Part shown: in pieces, positions 60,101-64,000 of the stretch | Layout: each line of letters begins with the position of its first letter | How positions within the stretch are numbered: position 1 is the stretch's first letter | Assembly: GCA_964035575.1 (NCBI GenBank) | Contig: OZ037876.1 | Location: 1,364,001 to 1,428,000, forward strand | Reading direction: 5' to 3' | Source of the DNA: Rhynchopus sp. YZ270_cl-10 | Taxonomy: Eukaryota > Euglenozoa > Diplonemea > Diplonemida > Diplonemidae | Length of the DNA: 64,000 nucleotides | The notes under the pieces: generated by a model | Database searches by the model: none | Told to the model about the DNA's origin: nothing | Seen by the model: the letters and a program-made list of their open reading frames with translations, nothing else | Program-made: the position numbers and the translations under genes

Positions 60101-63100
60101 GAAGTCCCTTCTCCTGCCGCTTTCCGGGACGTACCTCACGGCGACACCCTCAGCAAGGAACCAGATGTCTTCAGCGGATTTTGCGGTTGTGACCCGTTTC
60201 CGACTAGGGGTGGCCATCCATGCGGAGGGAACGACTTGCTCGGCATGTCAGGGGGGGCAGAAAAGGGTTGTCATGGACTCCTTTGGCGACCACACCTTTG
60301 GCTGCCCCTACTCCAAACACCGCGTCGCCCGCCACAACGCCTTGCGGGATTCGGTGTACCGAGCTGCCCAAGGGGCGGGCTTGGACCCTGCTTTGGAGGA
60401 GACCGTGCGAGTGGAGTTGGAGTCGAAGAAGCGGCCAGGCGACGTCTACCTCCCAGTAGGAGTGGCGGAAAATGGACCTCGTTGTTTGGACATCACCCAC
60501 GTGTGCCCCACCTTGCCTTCCTACAGAACAGGGGCCTCGAAGTTTGTGGGCTGGTCGGCGAAGAACCAGGGCCAGGTCAAACGGGAGAAGCACGAGCGGG
60601 ATTTGAACAAGATCAATACCAAGTTCTCCCCTATTGTGTTTGAAGCCTTCGGGGGTGCAGGCGACGAGGCGAACCTCTTGATTGCGCAGCTTGGAGGCCT
60701 GACGACGGGACAGACGTCGCACCTGACAGGGTCGGCAGAGTTGCGCATCCGGGAGAGCATTGCGGTGGCGTACCAGAAAAAGGTCGCATCTTCCTTTCTG
60801 GAGCGGGGTGCTATGTGTGTAGGGATTGCCACCCTGAAGCGGGAGCCGTGTGTGGAGGTAGATGTGGCACCGTCTGCAGAGGACATGGACCGGTTTGGAC
60901 GCCGCAGTGCAGGGGCCGTGGAACCTCTCTGTGACGATGCGAACCCTGACGACGATATGAGTCGTCCTGCAGACCGAACGGAGGAGCAGCAGGGGAAGCG
61001 CAAGAGGGACGTGAAGCCGGACCACGTGGAGCCACCGAGGAAGCGGACCGGGAGGTTCGATTCGGCCACCGTGATTCCGGAAGGGCCTGGTCTCGATGTG
61101 GTGCGTGAGTGGGAGTTTTTGCGTGAGTGCCCGGCAGCGCAGAGGCCTCGGGCGACGGAGCAGGCGGCCAAGCTGGGAGCCTCGAAGGTGACTTGGTCGT
61201 TTGTGGCGGGGGACTGTGCTTTTGAGGCTTTGCTCTTCGCCACCGGGCGCACGGATTTGACGGTGGAGGGTCTGCGCCAGGCGGCAGTGAAGAAGGTCCA
61301 GGGCCGCGCTGATCTGTCGAGTGCGGCTGTCCCTAATTTTGGGGTCTGGCAGCGGCTGATGACGAGTGGGGACAGAGGAGACCAGCGTACGTGGGCGGAT
61401 GCCATTGCAGTGGCGGGGGCAGGGGAGGCTCTTGAGGTATCTGTGGTCATCCTCAACGAGTTCGCCCGCCCTTCTCTGATGGTGCCAAGAAAACGGCCTA
61501 AGGCAGTGGTCCTTCTCCTCCACTCGGGTGATCAGGATGCGGCAGATGGATCCGGCAGTATCCCGGGACACTACGAGCCCCTCACCATGGACCCGGCTCT
61601 GCAGCAGCACATCCTGTCTTTTGAGGCCACAGGTGGTAAGGGGGAGTGCCAGTCAGAGCGCCCCATGGCTTTTGTGGGAGCGAGGGAGGCGGAGGCGTCG
61701 AACACTTTCCTGCAGTGCGAACAATGCAGCAAGCTCTTCGATGCGTCGGACGCACACTTCTGCTGTCACACGTGTGGTGGCTTGGCATGTCTGCACTGCG
61801 CTCAGGGGTCCAAGCACTGCCCTCTGTCGCAAATTGGCAGGGCGGAATACTTCAGTGCCCTGTCTTTTTTGCACTCGAATGTTCCGGCTCAGGCTGCCTC
61901 TGCGGAGGGGAGCGGAGACCCACCACCTAAACGGGCTCCTTCTCCAGCAGTGCCAGCTCCCGAGGGCGAGGACGTCGAGGAGGTAGACATGCCAATGGCG
62001 GGCGAAGAGGGGCAGCAGGCAGAACAGAAGCAGCAGAAGCACGAGAAGCAACGGAAACAGCAGAAGCAGCAACAACAAAAGGCGGACCAGGAGAAGAAGG
62101 AAGCGTTGCAGCGTGCGTCGGACGCGTGGCAGCAAGCCCTGGAGGTACGGCGGGAGCATCGTCGGTCGTGGGGACCGGATTTGGCCGCGCTTCGGGGCAC
62201 TTTTGGCGACCGCCAGCAGGAGTTGAGTCGTTTCCTGGAGGAACAGAATGTGCGTCTGGACCAGGCGAAGGCGGCGGACAGGCATCGTGTGGAGGAGCTG
62301 ACCGCCAGGCACAAGCGGGAACTCGCAGAGGACGCGAAGAAGATGCATGCGCAGTACTTGGAAGACTGCGATCGGCACCCCGAAGCAGGAGAGTCGCTCC
62401 GGGCGGAGTATGACAGGCAACGCTGCGAGAGGCATTACGCCATCGCAGCTAAGCATGAGTCGGAGCAGAAGGCGACCACTCTGTTGTTGACGGCGGTGAA
62501 CCTCTCCCGACAGCTGGAGGCAGAACGCATGGTGGCATACGGGCGGTGCTTTGGGGTGGTGTGCGAAGGGCGGCTATTCCTCCCCTGCCATGCGGTGCGG
62601 AGAGCGGTGGGCGACGACCCTGAAGGACTCGAACCTGACTGTGTCGGCGACTGGATGGCTCTCTTTGGTCCTCAAGGTGCTTCTCCGTGCCCGGGCGAGT
62701 TCCTGTACTGCTGGGCGACACAGCAGCCGTGGAGTGGGAACGGGGAGGGGGACGGTGATTGCCCGGAGTCGGTGGTCGCCCGTCAGGCGGTTAGGAAGAT
62801 AGCAGGGGAGGCCGGATATTGCGACACCTGGGGCAAGACCAGCGCGGTCATCGTCGTTCGGGAAGGCAGGGTCAGCTGGGGAACCCCTTCTCGGGATCAG
62901 CTGGAGGAGGAGGTGGGGCGACAGGCCGAGGCGGCAGACACCGAGGTGCGTGTGAAGGTGGAGGAGATGGATGATGCTGAGCAGGAGCAGGAGGAGGACC
63001 TCGACACCGCGATGGAGGGGGCGGATCGCTCGCATTCTCTGTCAGTGGAAGGCATCCCTGACCAGAAGAAGCAAGCGAGGGTGAGGGAATTGCTGAGGGC

Positions 63101-63824
63101 GCAGAGCGAGGCTTGGATGTGGACGGAGGAGGAGCGGACGGAGAGGGGGGGTCTTTTCCCGTGCCTCACCATGGGGTCGCCGGTGCCTTCTTCTGTGACG
63201 AAGTGGATCTCCCTGTTCCACTACCGTCAGGGAGAGAAACAGGATGGCAGACCCTTGTTGTCACTCCCCCTCTCTACCGCTACTTTCACTCAGTGGTATG
63301 AGGTGATGAAGGTGGTGGGTTTGCATGAGTGGTCGGTTCAGGAAAAGTGCAAGGCAAAGTCGACGTTGCATGCCCTGACGGACAACCGGAGCAGTAGGGG
63401 GCAGGCCTTTGCAGCGGAGAGTACAAGGAGGGAGAATGAGGCACGAGCGGCTCGAGAGGGAATAGGCCGACAACCTCAAGCCTCCTCTTCTTCTTCTTCT
63501 TCCTCCACCTCTGCAGGCCGTGGCACTACAACCTCCATCGCCCAACCTGCAGTCTCCACTTCTTCCTCCTCCTCATCGGCAGGCCGTGGCAATGCAACCT
63601 CCTCCGCCCAACCTGCTCCTTCCCCAGCTCCCAAAGGACCCCAGCGCCATGCAGCTCAGGGTAGGTCCAACACGTCGAACGTGTTCACCGACGCAGTGGC
63701 ACAAGCGACGCAGCATGTGCTCTCGCCCCAGGAGGTGCAGAGAGGGCGCAATGGTCGCGGTGGTGGACAGAAGGGGAGACAGAGCGGAGGAAGGAAGGGG
63801 AAAAAGGGGAATAAAAAGAATTAG
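57183..63824 (+). CDS. LINE-B polyprotein: OTU-like, zinc finger, reverse transcriptase, RLE, OTU, zinc cluster
   Basis: About 2213 codons from a GTG. The frame stays open upstream to 57054 with no ATG, and homology to LINE-A (KRIPNV before NDCGYVAL) begins before the GTG, so the start is unclear. Order: N-terminal OTU-like domain (NDCGYVAL at 4-11, SHFEAVEL near 123), C2H2-like finger (CPFDGC...HMRRH near 186-215), reverse transcriptase about 470-780 (QQGDPLGP near 664, YLDD near 697), endonuclease (CPYSKHRVARH, RPGDVYLP near 1084, LDITHV), OTU (GDCAFEAL near 1344, GHYEPL near 1462), Cys/His cluster (CEQCSKLFDASDAHFCCHTC near 1512), coiled coil about 1580-1790, a C-terminal domain shared with LINE-A (PCLTMGSPV ... 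HYRQG) and an Arg/Gly/Lys tail that may bind RNA. Confidence 0.88.
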   Translation: MSTNDCGYVALHLWDHDTQPDVRAMRKQLYDTAVEVSNRLVQVLGSQEAMTEFANGVTGEAHLNHLGLQLTATASRINIVVVQASEENPLVRITPGSKRVAKSYAESFQAKLPTVVIALCDSHFEAVELVPEVGKTKEGMAEKMRKEARQAVLDTAHLDGIIPTNTTTTAPLATKLGHINADRVFCPFDGCRAGILSSSDAVGGLSRKGLLQHMRRHQADGAYIPDELLGHLGMSRCANDQCDMLLPQSKEVCNTCTVHFGEEGFTAPSPSSRGMLTDQDDLPSFEVMGTTRIQLKGGCPDKHLQLYSELFLRVLMDILEYQDEVAWKRLALFFTVLHRTRTERGGKDQERRLTSTWGKDLEAWKAGQYVALWEQTVEERKPRPSGWSDEDTDEGRRKRTIAKARAGLPSQAMSCATSDGLAPQTPATLEKLQTKHPAAADSRALEQADWPQPQEVPPVTVVEVMKALRSMPKSSAAGPSNVTGAHLRTLCLQRRAKGTLAALAAVLTSLARGNAPVEVAEFFAGANLVALRKPAKGPGLEEDVRPIAVGDTLRRLVGKILSARVRVPARTLLLRGNQVGVATARGAAVATDVISQYAVRNRGKGKVILKIDYRNAFNCVDRLSMLRAVDANLPELAPWVRWCYLEPSSLFYGGDTIRSQRGAQQGDPLGPLLFSLTIHQMALELKGHPGLDGTLWYLDDGSLRGSPKAVFEAYQVLCTRSSELGLEVNANKCELISTGGVSKEDLEAVGFTLNEGGQDAMGEGGFRLLDVDGFDFLGIPIGSVAFCEEYMAQKVDDSRRNLEALVDLGDSQAAFYVLRYCEGYCRMVFYMRGIPQCAEYLTAFDDLIDRCLAALLHDPDGALPELARAQAALPVALGGLGIRRTVDHRTAASLASQSGNLQLSQALDPAFTWDEERWNSAAEEYNSRVPVAFHVDRAQPKKILEQQSLSSAVIDAQADKLMQQLCMRDRARMKSLLLPLSGTYLTATPSARNQMSSADFAVVTRFRLGVAIHAEGTTCSACQGGQKRVVMDSFGDHTFGCPYSKHRVARHNALRDSVYRAAQGAGLDPALEETVRVELESKKRPGDVYLPVGVAENGPRCLDITHVCPTLPSYRTGASKFVGWSAKNQGQVKREKHERDLNKINTKFSPIVFEAFGGAGDEANLLIAQLGGLTTGQTSHLTGSAELRIRESIAVAYQKKVASSFLERGAMCVGIATLKREPCVEVDVAPSAEDMDRFGRRSAGAVEPLCDDANPDDDMSRPADRTEEQQGKRKRDVKPDHVEPPRKRTGRFDSATVIPEGPGLDVVREWEFLRECPAAQRPRATEQAAKLGASKVTWSFVAGDCAFEALLFATGRTDLTVEGLRQAAVKKVQGRADLSSAAVPNFGVWQRLMTSGDRGDQRTWADAIAVAGAGEALEVSVVILNEFARPSLMVPRKRPKAVVLLLHSGDQDAADGSGSIPGHYEPLTMDPALQQHILSFEATGGKGECQSERPMAFVGAREAEASNTFLQCEQCSKLFDASDAHFCCHTCGGLACLHCAQGSKHCPLSQIGRAEYFSALSFLHSNVPAQAASAEGSGDPPPKRAPSPAVPAPEGEDVEEVDMPMAGEEGQQAEQKQQKHEKQRKQQKQQQQKADQEKKEALQRASDAWQQALEVRREHRRSWGPDLAALRGTFGDRQQELSRFLEEQNVRLDQAKAADRHRVEELTARHKRELAEDAKKMHAQYLEDCDRHPEAGESLRAEYDRQRCERHYAIAAKHESEQKATTLLLTAVNLSRQLEAERMVAYGRCFGVVCEGRLFLPCHAVRRAVGDDPEGLEPDCVGDWMALFGPQGASPCPGEFLYCWATQQPWSGNGEGDGDCPESVVARQAVRKIAGEAGYCDTWGKTSAVIVVREGRVSWGTPSRDQLEEEVGRQAEAADTEVRVKVEEMDDAEQEQEEDLDTAMEGADRSHSLSVEGIPDQKKQARVRELLRAQSEAWMWTEEERTERGGLFPCLTMGSPVPSSVTKWISLFHYRQGEKQDGRPLLSLPLSTATFTQWYEVMKVVGLHEWSVQEKCKAKSTLHALTDNRSSRGQAFAAESTRRENEARAAREGIGRQPQASSSSSSSSTSAGRGTTTSIAQPAVSTSSSSSSAGRGNATSSAQPAPSPAPKGPQRHAAQGRSNTSNVFTDAVAQATQHVLSPQEVQRGRNGRGGGQKGRQSGGRKGKKGNKKN

Positions 63825-64000
63825 AGAGTTAGAGAGTTAGAGGGTGAGAGTGTGTGTGTAGAAGCGTGTAGAGAATGACAGTTTGCCCCATGTTTATTTT
63901 TAACCCTTTTTATTTTGTGTTTTTGGTTCTTTTCATCCTTTGGGGTTTGCCCCCCCTTTCCCCCCTTTCCGCCCCCCTTCCTATTTGTTAATATTTTTGG
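63825..64000 (+). other. Start of LINE-B 3' untranslated region
   Basis: Begins with GAGAGTTAGAGAGTTAGAGG and runs into C-rich tracts. It is the reverse complement of 51868-52050 with few changes. Confidence 0.85.

Larger units (their letters stand above)
57033..64000 (+). mobile_element. LINE-B: RLE-type LINE with two OTU-type domains (3' end outside window)
   Basis: 5' tandem repeats, a 2.2 kb-codon-scale single ORF and the first about 175 bases of the 3' region lie in the window. The 3' region matches the truncated copy at 51069-52206, which predicts about 0.8 kb more before the tail. The inserted target is a GTGCAC-motif cluster of the satellite. The element looks whole within the window, apart from the lack of an ATG at the start of its ORF. 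Confidence 0.88.

Overview
The window is nuclear DNA from a unicellular eukaryote. The standard code is used, four internal introns are visible (all GTATGT...CACAG or CCACAG), and the host genes encode eukaryote-only proteins: major vault protein, arginyl-tRNA protein transferase ATE1, a ZNFX1-like helicase, a lipase maturation factor and a BMT5-like rRNA methyltransferase. All host genes lie on the + strand, and each has a C-rich 3' splice site 15-47 bases before its start codon. This fits either uniform 5'UTR introns or spliced-leader trans-splicing in a one-direction gene cluster, as in Euglenozoa (for example diplonemids, which also keep some cis-introns). I could not identify the species, and the euglenozoan idea is inference.

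Layout. 1-26.5 kb is the gene-bearing part: a terminal exon fragment (138-230), a ZNFX1-like helicase (1555-7242), a 0.9 kb inverted-repeat element carrying an octamer array (7793-8683), a BMT5-like methyltransferase gene (9673-10920), a degenerate copy of it with a 228-bp internal repeat (12086-13569), ATE1 (13981-15240), MVP in four exons (16995-20284), a degenerate tandem repeat (20.7-21.4 kb), a TH1/PH-like protein in two exons (22704-23637) and a lipase maturation factor (24317-26455). The helicase, the methyltransferase and its broken copy share a 5' block and N-terminus, so they form a locally amplified and shuffled family.

26.6-36.3 kb and 47.9-51.0 kb are a higher-order satellite built from heptamer arrays, GGTGCACAGGGTGC motif clusters and a CG-rich array. 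It holds an almost exact 2842-bp tandem duplication and a large inversion. A diverged copy lies at 55.8-57.0 kb. Into this satellite went LINE-A (36348-47944, minus strand), an 11.6 kb non-LTR retrotransposon with matching target-site duplications, a poly(A) tail and one 3218-codon ORF. A second, related element, LINE-B, starts near 57033 on the + strand and runs off the window. A 5'-truncated LINE-B copy with a 10-bp target duplication sits at 51069-52206. An IS1595/ISXO2 (Merlin-type) DNA transposase gene (52420-54783) lies between them.

The most unusual content is the LINE pair. Each encodes a reverse transcriptase with a restriction-like endonuclease flanked by cysteine-protease-like (OTU-type) domains. 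LINE-A carries a tandem OTU-zinc-finger duplication whose first copy has lost both catalytic residues. Both elements begin with short tandem-repeat arrays, and in LINE-A these lie inside the target-site duplication.
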